DNA from: an uncultured Clostridium sp.
GTDB taxonomy: Bacteria > Bacillota > Clostridia > Lachnospirales > Lachnospiraceae
Assembly (NCBI GenBank): GCA_900540335.1
Contig: UQFC01000088.1
Coordinates: 1 to 11,529, forward strand
Direction of reading: 5' to 3'
DNA: 11,529 nucleotides
The notes beneath the pieces are model-generated. The model was not told the origin of the DNA, made no database searches, and worked only from the letters and a program-made list of their open reading frames with translations. Shown one piece after another: positions 1-6,594 of the stretch (positions are counted from its first letter, which is position 1; each line of letters opens with the position of its first letter). The translations under genes were made by a program, and so were the position numbers.

Positions 1-1434
1 CTTAATGCTATATGGGATACCTTGCCAATCCACCATAGCACCTAGCATGGCTGTTTTAAGTTCTTTAACGTGTTCTAAACAGTCATCATGATATTTTTCT
101 AATTCCTGTGTAAGCTCATCAATCTCATTATGCCATTGTGTACATTGTCCACATATATATCTTTGTTTATCCTCAAAAGCTTGTTTCACAACTCCTCTCT
201 CCATTTGAAGTTCTGCAAACTCTCGTGGATATAAATTTTTAAAAATAATCAATGCCATCATTGTTTCATCTGATAATTTCAGTTCCTGATCAGTACGAAT
301 CGTTTCCTTGTATATAACAAATTCATTATATATATTCTGAAGAATTCGCATATCTTCAACATATGGAGATACATCTAATATAAATTCCTGTGAGATTTCA
401 TGAACAATCCCTTTCTTTTCAGATTCCTCAAGTTTTTGTAAAAAGATTTCCCCTGAATTCGTAGAATTTATAATTGGGATTACAGGAATAATAAATTCAA
501 AGAACTTTGTTCTGTCTGTATCCGTAAATATATCATCTCTAATAGCATAAACAAAAACGATGCACCTTTTAATCCCATCGTAATTGTTCAATAATGTATT
601 CAATTCTCGAAGGTGAATAAAAATAGACGGATCTTCTAAGCGATCTAAATCCTCAAAAAATACAATTCTGTACTTTGTCTCTTCAAAAAAATATACAATT
701 TCATCCATATTTTTATTAAATACCGTTTCTGCTGCAGTTTCGGAATTTTTCACAACTGTCTCTGCTGGCAATTTTACTTCATTTACTTTAAAACGAAACA
801 GCACAAAACGATATGTTCGGGCGATAATTGCCAATATTCCCACACAAAAAGTGAAGAAAATACTATCCGAAACTATTCCTTTTAATCCAAATTTTTCACC
901 TGCGTCTTCTATTTTTTCGATTATTAGCTTAAAAGTATCTGGAAAAAATATAAATTCCATCACTCCCAAAATTAAAAATATCAAAACCAAATATCCCCAG
1001 ACACGTTTCCAATTAATTTTATGCAGCTTCCGATATCTGCTCTGCGGTATCTTTTTATAATTGACTTTATAAAATAATTGCTTCAAAATTCCTAATTCTA
1101 TTTCATCTTGTTCCAATGAAATTTTCTTGAAATTCCCATTTACATCAGTTTTATTTTCAACAAAAGTTGCCATTGAAACCCGAAGCGATTTACTTCTAAT
1201 AATTCTATGTTTTTTCAAATATGTATCAATGATACTACTCTTTCCTGCACCATATGGGCCTGCCAGTGCAATATTTTTAACTTTCTTTTTCTTTATCGCC
1301 CAATGTAATGCCTTTAAATATTCAGCACCATTTTCAATATCATCAATAGGCGCTAAATCTGTAAATTCAATTTTCTTTTTTTCTTGTATTCTTTTATTTA
1401 TTACTTTACGAATTTTCTCTAAAAGTGTTAGCAT
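1..1434 (-). CDS. yobI: YobI/KAP-type membrane P-loop NTPase, N-terminal part
   Basis: The reverse strand is open without a stop from an ATG at 1434 to the window edge, giving 478 codons; the C-terminal part lies outside. A GGGAG ribosome site precedes the ATG by about 7 bases. Residues 59-67 (GPYGAGKSS) form a Walker A motif with Lys65. Residues 259-266 (FFEDLDRL) form a Walker B motif, followed by HLRELN. Two hydrophobic segments, about 146-165 and 191-208, lie between the two motifs; membrane helices inserted there are the hallmark of KAP-family NTPases. The stretch LSDETMMALIIFKNLYPREF resembles the B. subtilis YobI family. A CGQC pair and a charged coiled-coil-like region lie near the truncated end. 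The family is thought to be membrane-anchored and STAND/KAP-like, but its substrate is unknown. The gene is much more AT-rich than the cluster to its right and is divergently transcribed, so it is probably an independent unit. Motifs are seen; the YobI assignment is from recall. Confidence 0.88.
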   Translation of the reverse strand, partial: MLTLLEKIRKVINKRIQEKKKIEFTDLAPIDDIENGAEYLKALHWAIKKKKVKNIALAGPYGAGKSSIIDTYLKKHRIIRSKSLRVSMATFVENKTDVNGNFKKISLEQDEIELGILKQLFYKVNYKKIPQSRYRKLHKINWKRVWGYLVLIFLILGVMEFIFFPDTFKLIIEKIEDAGEKFGLKGIVSDSIFFTFCVGILAIIARTYRFVLFRFKVNEVKLPAETVVKNSETAAETVFNKNMDEIVYFFEETKYRIVFFEDLDRLEDPSIFIHLRELNTLLNNYDGIKRCIVFVYAIRDDIFTDTDRTKFFEFIIPVIPIINSTNSGEIFLQKLEESEKKGIVHEISQEFILDVSPYVEDMRILQNIYNEFVIYKETIRTDQELKLSDETMMALIIFKNLYPREFAELQMERGVVKQAFEDKQRYICGQCTQWHNEIDELTQELEKYHDDCLEHVKELKTAMLGAMVDWQGIPYSIK

Positions 1435-1468
1435 AGAAATCACTCCCTCAATCTTAACCTATAACACT

Positions 1469-1496
1469 ATTTTATCATGAAATATCTAAATAACAA
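1469..1496 (-). promoter_or_regulatory. Candidate sigma-A promoter for the YobI-like gene
   Basis: Read on the minus strand there is a TTGTTA -35-like hexamer (1491-1496), a 16-base spacer and a TAAAAT -10 (1469-1474). A TG one base upstream of the -10 makes it an extended -10 element. It lies about 35 bases upstream of the ATG at 1434, a normal distance. This is assigned by eye only. Confidence 0.5.
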
Positions 1497-1507
1497 AATG
1501 AAAAGAC

Positions 1508-1533
1508 TTACTTTTCAAGTCAATGGAAAGTAA
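1508..1533. repeat. Inverted repeat between divergent promoters
   Basis: TTACTTTTC (1508-1516) can pair with GGAAAGTAA (1525-1533): nine pairs including one G-T, around an 8-base AT-rich centre. It sits between the leftward promoter (1469-1496) and the rightward one (about 1595), a typical place for a repressor operator. No regulator gene is visible in the window. Such AT-rich repeats can arise by chance, so the operator role is only a suggestion. Confidence 0.3.
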
Positions 1534-1594
1534 AATCAGCACACCTCTGGCATAACATTGGCACAGTTTTGCTCTTTCCCCGTAAATCCATACC

Positions 1595-1603
1595 TGTTAT
1601 ACT
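1595..1603 (+). promoter_or_regulatory. Extended -10 promoter candidate for the pilus cluster
   Basis: TGTTATACT provides a TG-N extended -10 followed by TATACT (1598-1603). No convincing -35 lies 16-18 bases upstream, which extended -10 promoters can tolerate. Transcription would begin near 1610, about 55 bases before the first gene of the cluster. It is the only good rightward promoter seen between 1435 and 1664. Confidence 0.5.
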
Positions 1604-1623
1604 ATGTATAGTTAAAAATTTGT

Positions 1624-1656
1624 AAAGCAGCCGTTCCTCATGGGGCGGCTGTTTTT
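1624..1656 (+). terminator. Terminator-like hairpin in the leader of the pilus cluster
   Basis: CAGCCGTTCC (1628-1637) pairs with GGGGCGGCTG (1642-1651) around a TCAT loop: ten pairs including two G-T. TTTTT follows at 1652-1656, and the AAAG before the stem can extend the pairing. This has the form of an intrinsic terminator, yet it lies between the promoter candidate at 1595-1603 and the first gene. It would either end a short leader RNA of about 45 bases (attenuation) or block read-in from the left. It is followed directly by ATGTAA, a start codon next to a stop codon (1657-1662), and then by the ribosome site of the first gene. Confidence 0.55.
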
Positions 1657-1664
1657 ATGTAAAG

Positions 1665-2126
1665 GTGGTGGTTATTATTTTTCAAAACAAAATCCGCAAG
1701 ATTCTGAAGGATGACAGGGGGGAAGCCAATTATTTCAGCACCATGGTCTTCATCTTCATTGCGGTACTGCTGCTGGCTTTTATCATCGATCTGTTTTCCA
1801 TCATTTCCACGAAACAGGAACTGGATCACTGTGCAGACCAGATGGTAAAGCAAATTCAGCTGTCAGGCGGTCTAAACACGGAAACAGAGGAACTGTTTGA
1901 CTTTCTCTGCTCGCAGATCGAAGGTGCTGATAACATTTCCTATTCGATTGATGCGTCCTATAAGTCTCCTACCCCTTCTGGAATGCATAAGGCCATCCAG
2001 TTGGGAAATCCATTTTATATTACCATTGAAGGTGATGCAAAACTGGGAGGCTTTTGGAACTTCCGGCTGATCCAACTGCGAATCGTTGCCCACGGCGCCG
2101 GTATCAGTGAGCATTATTGGAAGTGA
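1665..2126 (+). CDS. TadE/pseudopilin-like single-helix protein, DUF4320-type
   Basis: This 153-residue protein has a short basic N-terminus, the motif KDDRGE (residues 15-20), one strongly hydrophobic helix (about 24-47) and an extracytoplasmic domain of about 100 residues. That is the layout of TadE-like minor pilins and of the clostridial DUF4320 family, to which I assign it from recall. It probably sits in the membrane and contributes to the Tad-like fibre or its base. The start is uncertain. The GTG at 1665 gives the longest frame, but the purine-rich AAAGGTGG ribosome-site candidate overlaps it. An in-frame ATT at 1674 or 1677 has better spacing, and the first in-frame ATG falls inside the membrane helix. 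It is the first gene of the rightward cluster; the next start lies 8 bases beyond its stop. It lacks the Glu at +5 seen in many TadE and Flp pilins. Confidence 0.82.
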   Translation: MVVIIFQNKIRKILKDDRGEANYFSTMVFIFIAVLLLAFIIDLFSIISTKQELDHCADQMVKQIQLSGGLNTETEELFDFLCSQIEGADNISYSIDASYKSPTPSGMHKAIQLGNPFYITIEGDAKLGGFWNFRLIQLRIVAHGAGISEHYWK

Positions 2127-2134
2127 GGTGGACA

Positions 2135-2635
2135 ATGAAACAGATTTATCCAACAATCCGGAAAAAAATCAGTAATGACAGAGGAGATATTTCCATCTTT
2201 ACCTGTTTTTTTGTAGCAGGTGTTGTAATGCTGATTTCCTTTTTACTGACTTATGCTTCTGTCCGGATTACATGCATCAATATCCGAAATGGTGCAAAAA
2301 TGGAATTAAACAATTTAAGCGCCAGTATTTATGCTGATACCTTCCGTTCCCAGAGAGAAACTAATTTCAGCGAATATTTAAACACGCTCTATTCCGACAG
2401 TTCCTACACAGACATGCTGGAAGATATGGTTACAGAAGGTCTGGCAGAAAAACTCCCCCTCTCAACAGAAGACTATCAGATCCGCAACATCAGCCTGGAT
2501 TTTCATGTGGATGGGGATAGGGTGGGATATGTTTTTTCCTGTGATGCGGAATTCTATGTCTTTATGTTTGGTCGCTATTATCCCACTATCACACAGCAAA
2601 TTGAACTGACCGGTTACCACAACACCAAGTTCTGA
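2135..2635 (+). CDS. Second TadE/pseudopilin-like single-helix protein
   Basis: The ATG at 2135 is chosen because GTGAGGTGG lies just upstream; a TTG at 2117 would add six residues but overlaps the previous gene and leaves the ribosome site inside the frame. The 166-residue product has a basic N-terminus, SNDRGD at residues 13-18, a membrane helix at about 19-41 and an extracytoplasmic domain of about 120 residues. This is the same architecture as the preceding gene, including RG plus an acidic residue just before the helix. I infer a pilin-like component that could be processed by the A24 peptidase encoded at 5230-5727. I do not recognise a named family beyond TadE/TadG-like. It is probably co-transcribed and translated with the gene before it. 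Confidence 0.8.
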   Translation: MKQIYPTIRKKISNDRGDISIFTCFFVAGVVMLISFLLTYASVRITCINIRNGAKMELNNLSASIYADTFRSQRETNFSEYLNTLYSDSSYTDMLEDMVTEGLAEKLPLSTEDYQIRNISLDFHVDGDRVGYVFSCDAEFYVFMFGRYYPTITQQIELTGYHNTKF

Positions 2636-2677
2636 CCTACCGCACAAAGCAGATTTCTGGAAAGGAGATACCATATT

Positions 2678-2782
2678 ATGAAAAAGCTGTTTACTTTAAA
2701 AGGGGTCCTGATTTCCTCCATCACCGCCATCCTTGGATTTCTGGCTATACGCTTTTGGTTGCGCAAAGAGAAATATGTCTAA
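2678..2782 (+). CDS. 34-residue single-helix membrane peptide
   Basis: This short gene has an excellent ribosome site, AAAGGAGA (2661-2668), 9 bases before the ATG. The peptide starts MKKLFTLKGVLIS, continues as one hydrophobic helix (about residues 9-27) and ends with the basic tail RKEKYV. Its N-terminus resembles that of the next gene: both begin MKK, then F at residue 5, G at 9, L at 11, S at 13, T at 16 and W at 27. This suggests either a shortened duplicate or a shared membrane-anchor module. Orientation, spacing and ribosome site support expression with the cluster. Its function is unknown; it might be a small accessory subunit of the pilus machine. Confidence 0.62.
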   Translation: MKKLFTLKGVLISSITAILGFLAIRFWLRKEKYV

Positions 2783-2873
2783 CTTTCAAAATACCCCTAC
2801 TGCTATTTTTGTTGAAAACAGGCTTCTTTAAGCGTAAAGAAACTATAAACAGAAAAAAGGAGATGAAAAATTC

Positions 2874-3455
2874 ATGAAAAAATTTTTTAAATCAAGAGGA
2901 TTTCTGGTTTCCGCCCTTACCCTTTCCTGCATTGGCATCCTTGTCGCCTGCTGGTATGTGAGCAGAGAACAACCTGCTGCCTTTCAGCCAGAAGAAACCC
3001 CCAGCATTATCCAATCTCAGGACTGGAAAGAAAATCAGGGAACCGCTGAAAGCCATACAGAAGAAACAGAAAACTTGGAAGCTTATGTTCCACCTAAGGA
3101 CTCGGATATGCTGGAATCCCTAGATATATATCCAGTTGTGTCTGAAGTATCTGAGAGTGAAGTCTCCATTGATTTCACTCCGACAGAAACACTAGCAGAA
3201 ACACCTCCTGCCCCACCAGAAGGAAAAACTCTTCTGGAAGATGCAGGACCGGAACATCCGATCAATCCTGCCCCTGAAGTCACTTCCCCTGAACCCGAAA
3301 CCTCTGCCAATAACGAACCAGTAGCAGGTGATACCAATAAAGACGGAGCCATTTATGATCCCGTATTCGGCTGGGTAGTCCCTGGTCAGGTAAATCAGTC
3401 CACCATGGACAGCAATGGCGATCCCAATAAAATGGTGGGAAACATGGGGAACTGA
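2874..3455 (+). CDS. DUF6550-like membrane-anchored, Pro/Glu/Thr-rich protein
   Basis: The 193-residue protein begins with a basic N-terminus and a hydrophobic segment (about 10-29) containing LVAC (23-26), which fits a lipobox, so it may be a lipoprotein; a simple membrane anchor is the alternative. Residues of about 31-150 are low-complexity and rich in Pro, Glu, Thr and Ser, as in wall-spanning linkers. The C-terminus is compact and conserved-looking, with DGAIYDPVFGWV and then DSNGDPNKMVGNMG, which I recognise from memory as the signature of DUF6550 proteins of clostridial elements. The ATG at 2874 follows an AAGGAG site with rather long (11-base) spacing. It lies between the small membrane peptide and the large secreted protein, so it probably acts outside the membrane with them. 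Its biochemical role is unknown. Confidence 0.75.
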   Translation: MKKFFKSRGFLVSALTLSCIGILVACWYVSREQPAAFQPEETPSIIQSQDWKENQGTAESHTEETENLEAYVPPKDSDMLESLDIYPVVSEVSESEVSIDFTPTETLAETPPAPPEGKTLLEDAGPEHPINPAPEVTSPEPETSANNEPVAGDTNKDGAIYDPVFGWVVPGQVNQSTMDSNGDPNKMVGNMGN

Positions 3456-3470
3456 CATCCCTTTACAACA

Positions 3471-3525
3471 GAATCCAGAAAAATGGAAAGTCGTGACTTT
3501 ACAGTGGCGGCTTTTTTCTGGATTC
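3471..3525. repeat. 13-bp perfect inverted repeat with nested hairpin
   Basis: GAATCCAGAAAAA (3471-3483) is the exact reverse complement of TTTTTCTGGATTC (3513-3525). The 29-base interior contains a second hairpin, AAAGT-CGTG-ACTTT (3487-3500), so the mRNA could fold into a two-level stem. It fills most of the 102-base gap between the DUF6550-like gene and the secreted protein gene. No T-run follows the outer stem, so it is not a typical terminator. An RNA-processing or stability element, or the remnant of a small mobile repeat, would fit. Confidence 0.6.
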
Positions 3526-3557
3526 CAATTATTTTACAGAATGGAGCGTGATACACT

Positions 3558-5255
3558 TTGAAACGATTTCTCTCCCTCCTTAGCACCATTGTCTTTCTGC
3601 TGTGTATATCTTCTTTTTCCGTCTTTGCAGCAGGAGAAGGAAATATGGACGGCGGCGGCGGAGGTATGGGGCAGGGAACCTCAACCAACTTCTGGTCTAC
3701 CGGAAATGATGGCGTCCGGGTTACCGTTGTCCAGGCAGAATCAGGAACTTCTGTCGGCTCTATCGTAGATTTTGCCAATCGGACACAGCCGGCAACTGTC
3801 CTTCATTTCGGAAAGAACAACAAAATCCAATACCGAAACGGCACAGCTCTGGCCTTGCAGTCCGGAGCTGCATACAACTGCATACAGCCGGCTTATTCCA
3901 TGCCACCCATCATAACCAGCCGAAGCAGACCTGCTGATATTGAGGTCATCAAACGATACTTCTGCTCGGAATACGCCTGTATGATGGTGGCAGACGCAAC
4001 CGGAGCCAACTATGAAAAGATGCTCTCCGGCGAATACAAGATCCTTCTGGAACCCATTGCCTATGTTACATTTAATGGACAATATTACTGCTTCACTGCT
4101 ACGGAAGCCGCTCTTTACGACCAGCTATCCGGTGGCAGCCTGCGTAGCAAACTCCCTACGGTGGCATTCCAGAACCTTCCACTTGCCCTGTTTCTGGAAT
4201 ACAGCGACCTTGGTTTTTCTGCATGGACCGGTCCGCGCTCTGGAATCCAGTCCAATGCCGACATTATCAATACCCTGGGGATTGGTATCGTCTGGTTTGA
4301 TAACCTTCCTGAACAGCCAGAGGATTTTGAGGCTCCCGATGTGGAATATCGGGTAGATACAGATGTTATTACTGCCGTTACCCTGCGGACGGATCGTGAC
4401 CTGACACCGGATAATCCCGCCTCAGTAACTTTTCGCATCATGGGACGTAATTACAAAGTGAATGACATTGTGATTCCGGAAGGGGATTCTCAGGTAGTGT
4501 GGATCAAATGGCATACCCCCAGCACCCCGCAAACCATCACGATCTCTGTTTCTGTCCGGAGAGCCACTACAGTACAGGATTCCCTGACAGCAAAAATTGT
4601 GGATCTGAACGAAAATCCACCGCCCGATCCGCTGGCAACAGATACCAGTCCTGGTTATACCGTTCCCTCCCTTCCTTCCAATCCTCAGAAGCTTACCGCC
4701 AACTGGGGGGTATGGAGCTGCTACTGGGTTCCTGTCTGGGAATGGTGTGACCATGGGGAGGATGAGGGGCACTGGGTTGATAATGGATACTGGGAGTATG
4801 AGTACAATGGGTACTCCGCTTCTATTTCCGGAAGCATGACGCTGATGCCGGATGACATTGTGCCTACTGCTGAAGGTAAGGATATGAAGAGCGGTTATGG
4901 AGTTAAAACAGATGTACGCGCTGTGCTGTCCACAAGTTCGCCCTCCGGTCACTATACGAATCCACAAACAGCGTTCTCTGTTTTTCCAGAATTCCAGTAT
5001 GAAACCTATTTACGGCTTTTGCAGCGCCTTTCCAGCGGACGCAGTGCAAAATTTACCTTTCAGCCAAACGAATACTCCACTTATAACCGGAATGTTCATT
5101 TCACCCCCGTATGGTTTCCAGATAATACCCGCTTCGTGGTATACACTCAGGTATGGGATGCATGGACACCGGATGGCATGCTGTCTGTCAATCTGAATGA
5201 CTATGTATCCATCCATCAAAGTGTATTCGATGACTGGTATACGAATCGTGAATAA
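3558..5255 (+). CDS. Large secreted Trp-rich protein of the Tad-like cluster
   Basis: This 565-residue protein starts at TTG (3558), chosen because it opens a complete signal peptide (residues 1-24, ending VFA before AG) and GGAG lies 11 bases upstream. After a Gly-rich stretch (26-40) comes a domain of about 200 residues that I do not recognise. A beta-rich, Ig/CARDB-like region follows (about 259-335), then a Pro-rich linker and a Trp-rich segment (382-417) with seven Trp in 30 residues, Cys388, Cys397 and His399/His405. The C-terminal region of about 140 residues is rich in aromatic residues. There is no C-terminal membrane anchor or LPXTG motif. Its position just before the pilus machinery genes suggests an exported partner, such as a tip adhesin or surface factor. 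That is inference: no catalytic motif is visible. It overlaps the start of the next gene. Confidence 0.78.
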   Translation: MKRFLSLLSTIVFLLCISSFSVFAAGEGNMDGGGGGMGQGTSTNFWSTGNDGVRVTVVQAESGTSVGSIVDFANRTQPATVLHFGKNNKIQYRNGTALALQSGAAYNCIQPAYSMPPIITSRSRPADIEVIKRYFCSEYACMMVADATGANYEKMLSGEYKILLEPIAYVTFNGQYYCFTATEAALYDQLSGGSLRSKLPTVAFQNLPLALFLEYSDLGFSAWTGPRSGIQSNADIINTLGIGIVWFDNLPEQPEDFEAPDVEYRVDTDVITAVTLRTDRDLTPDNPASVTFRIMGRNYKVNDIVIPEGDSQVVWIKWHTPSTPQTITISVSVRRATTVQDSLTAKIVDLNENPPPDPLATDTSPGYTVPSLPSNPQKLTANWGVWSCYWVPVWEWCDHGEDEGHWVDNGYWEYEYNGYSASISGSMTLMPDDIVPTAEGKDMKSGYGVKTDVRAVLSTSSPSGHYTNPQTAFSVFPEFQYETYLRLLQRLSSGRSAKFTFQPNEYSTYNRNVHFTPVWFPDNTRFVVYTQVWDAWTPDGMLSVNLNDYVSIHQSVFDDWYTNRE

Positions 5256-5727
5256 TACTGTAATATCTTTGTATGAAACTTTCATCCTTTGCGGCATCGC
5301 TGGATTTGCCGCATATGATTTGGAAAAACGGCGGGTGCCTGACAGGGCTCTCGCCGTTTTTTGTCTGGCTGCACTTCCCGCTCCTTTTGTGCATGCCTGG
5401 CCCTTTACGAGATGGCCCATCTGGTTTTTATATAGTCTTTCTTCTGTAATGGGTGCCGCTATCGGATTTTTAATCCTTTTGTCTGCTTCCCTGTGTTCAG
5501 AAGATGCCAGAGGAATCGGAGGTGGCGACATAAAGCTGGCGGCAATCATGGGATTCATTTATGGTCCTACACGAATGATCGCCCTGCTTCTTGCCGCCTC
5601 TGTTCTCTCCGCTCTTGCAGTGTTCCTGTTTTACCGGAAACATCTGAAAGAACCTATTTCCCTTCCATTTGTGCCATTTCTTGCAATGGGAAGCCTTCTC
5701 ATTACCATGAATACTTTTATCAGATAG
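5230..5727 (+). CDS. tadV: Prepilin peptidase, A24 family (TadV/CpaA-like)
   Basis: This membrane aspartyl protease is expected to cleave prepilin-like leaders at the cytoplasmic face of the membrane. Numbered from the ATG at 5230 it has 165 residues. The two catalytic aspartates are visible: Asp30 in AAYDLEKRRVPD, and Asp100 in GIGGGDIKL, the GxGD motif. Several hydrophobic helices surround them. There is no N-terminal cytosolic methyltransferase domain, as is usual for the short TadV/CpaA type. The start is uncertain. ATG 5230 and GTG 5248 both overlap the end of the preceding gene and neither has a clear ribosome site, so translational coupling is likely; an ATG at 5197 is also possible. 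Likely substrates in the cluster are the three RG-[D/E] proteins (genes at 1665, 2135 and 10774). Confidence 0.9.
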   Translation: MTGIRIVNNTVISLYETFILCGIAGFAAYDLEKRRVPDRALAVFCLAALPAPFVHAWPFTRWPIWFLYSLSSVMGAAIGFLILLSASLCSEDARGIGGGDIKLAAIMGFIYGPTRMIALLLAASVLSALAVFLFYRKHLKEPISLPFVPFLAMGSLLITMNTFIR

Positions 5728-5739
5728 GAGAATGACCAT

Positions 5740-6573
5740 ATGAAACTGAATAACCGTTTTCTTTTTGGCATACTGAGCCTTCTTTTATCAGCCGTCATTG
5801 CCTTTGTCGCCCTGCCGACAATCGCCCGGCAGACCAACGGAAAAGCTGAAATCGTCCGGATAAAAGAAGCCATTTTACGCGGGGAGCAGCTGACCACTGA
5901 CCGTTTAGAAGTCGTAGAAGTAGGAAGCTATAACCTTCCCCCAAATATCGCCCGATCCATAGAAGATGTAAAAGGGCTTTATGCTACTGCAGATCTGGCG
6001 GAAGGGGATTATATCCTGACGTCTAAGATCAGCATGACTCCCGTTTCCTCGGATGTCATACTAAACAGTATCCCATCTGGAAAAACCGCCATCTCTCTGA
6101 CAGTCAAAACCCTGGCCTCCGGTCTTTCCGATAAGCTTCAGCCAAATGATATCATCCGTATCTACCATTTTCTTGATACAGCGGAGGAGGTACCGGAGCT
6201 ACGCTTCGTAAAAATTCTTTCTGTTACCGATTCCAAAGGAGTCAATGTGGACAACTCAAAAGAACTGACCGAAGAGGAAGAAAAACAACAGTCTGCAACC
6301 ATTACCGTTCTGGCAAGTCCGGAACAGGCAAAAATTATTACCGCACTGGAAAACGATGGTGTCGCCCATGTAGCGCTGATTTCCCGCAACAATGACCAGT
6401 TAGCAGAGGAACTTCTGGCAGAGCAGGATCTTGCCCTTCAGGAAATCTATTTCCCAGAAACCCTGGAACCTGCGGAAGCCTCTATGGAGTCCTCTCAGGA
6501 AGAATCCGCTGAAAAGTCTGACGAAACCCTTGAAACCGAGAACCTATCCCCTGCTGAAACAGCCGCACCATAA
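5740..6573 (+). CDS. cpaB: SAF-domain CpaB/RcpC-like pilus assembly protein
   Basis: The 277-residue protein has one N-terminal membrane helix (about 7-25), a SAF domain (about 36-97, with EAILRGEQLTTDRLE and DLAEGDYI) and a CpaB/RcpC-type beta region (about 110-220, with AISLTVKTLASGLSDKLQPND). In Tad systems this family is periplasmic or extracytoplasmic and supports pilus assembly, sometimes by binding wall material. Beyond residue 235 the chain is an acidic Glu/Ser-rich tail, probably disordered. AGGAG (5726-5730) lies 9 bases before the ATG, and the gap to the peptidase gene is only 12 bases. No secretin partner is encoded here, as expected for a Gram-positive host. Confidence 0.85.
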   Translation: MKLNNRFLFGILSLLLSAVIAFVALPTIARQTNGKAEIVRIKEAILRGEQLTTDRLEVVEVGSYNLPPNIARSIEDVKGLYATADLAEGDYILTSKISMTPVSSDVILNSIPSGKTAISLTVKTLASGLSDKLQPNDIIRIYHFLDTAEEVPELRFVKILSVTDSKGVNVDNSKELTEEEEKQQSATITVLASPEQAKIITALENDGVAHVALISRNNDQLAEELLAEQDLALQEIYFPETLEPAEASMESSQEESAEKSDETLETENLSPAETAAP

Positions 6574-6594
6574 CATTGGAAAGGAGGATTTCAT

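Noticed and set aside
851..1480. Rightward open frames at 851-1060 and 1127-1480
   Set aside because: They run antisense to the YobI-like gene, which has Walker motifs and an uninterrupted 478-codon frame; the rightward frames have no family likeness and low-complexity Phe/Ile-rich content.
2814..2845. TTCTTT/AAAGAA small hairpin before the DUF6550-like gene
   Set aside because: Six AT-rich pairs with no T-tract are expected by chance in this composition.
3512..3517. T-run at 3512-3517 read as an intrinsic terminator
   Set aside because: No GC-rich stem ends directly before it; the T-run itself is part of the right arm of the 13-bp inverted repeat.
4422..5558. Long leftward frames at 4422-4967 and 5010-5558
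   Set aside because: They are antisense shadows of the secreted protein and peptidase genes, without ribosome sites or recognisable domains.
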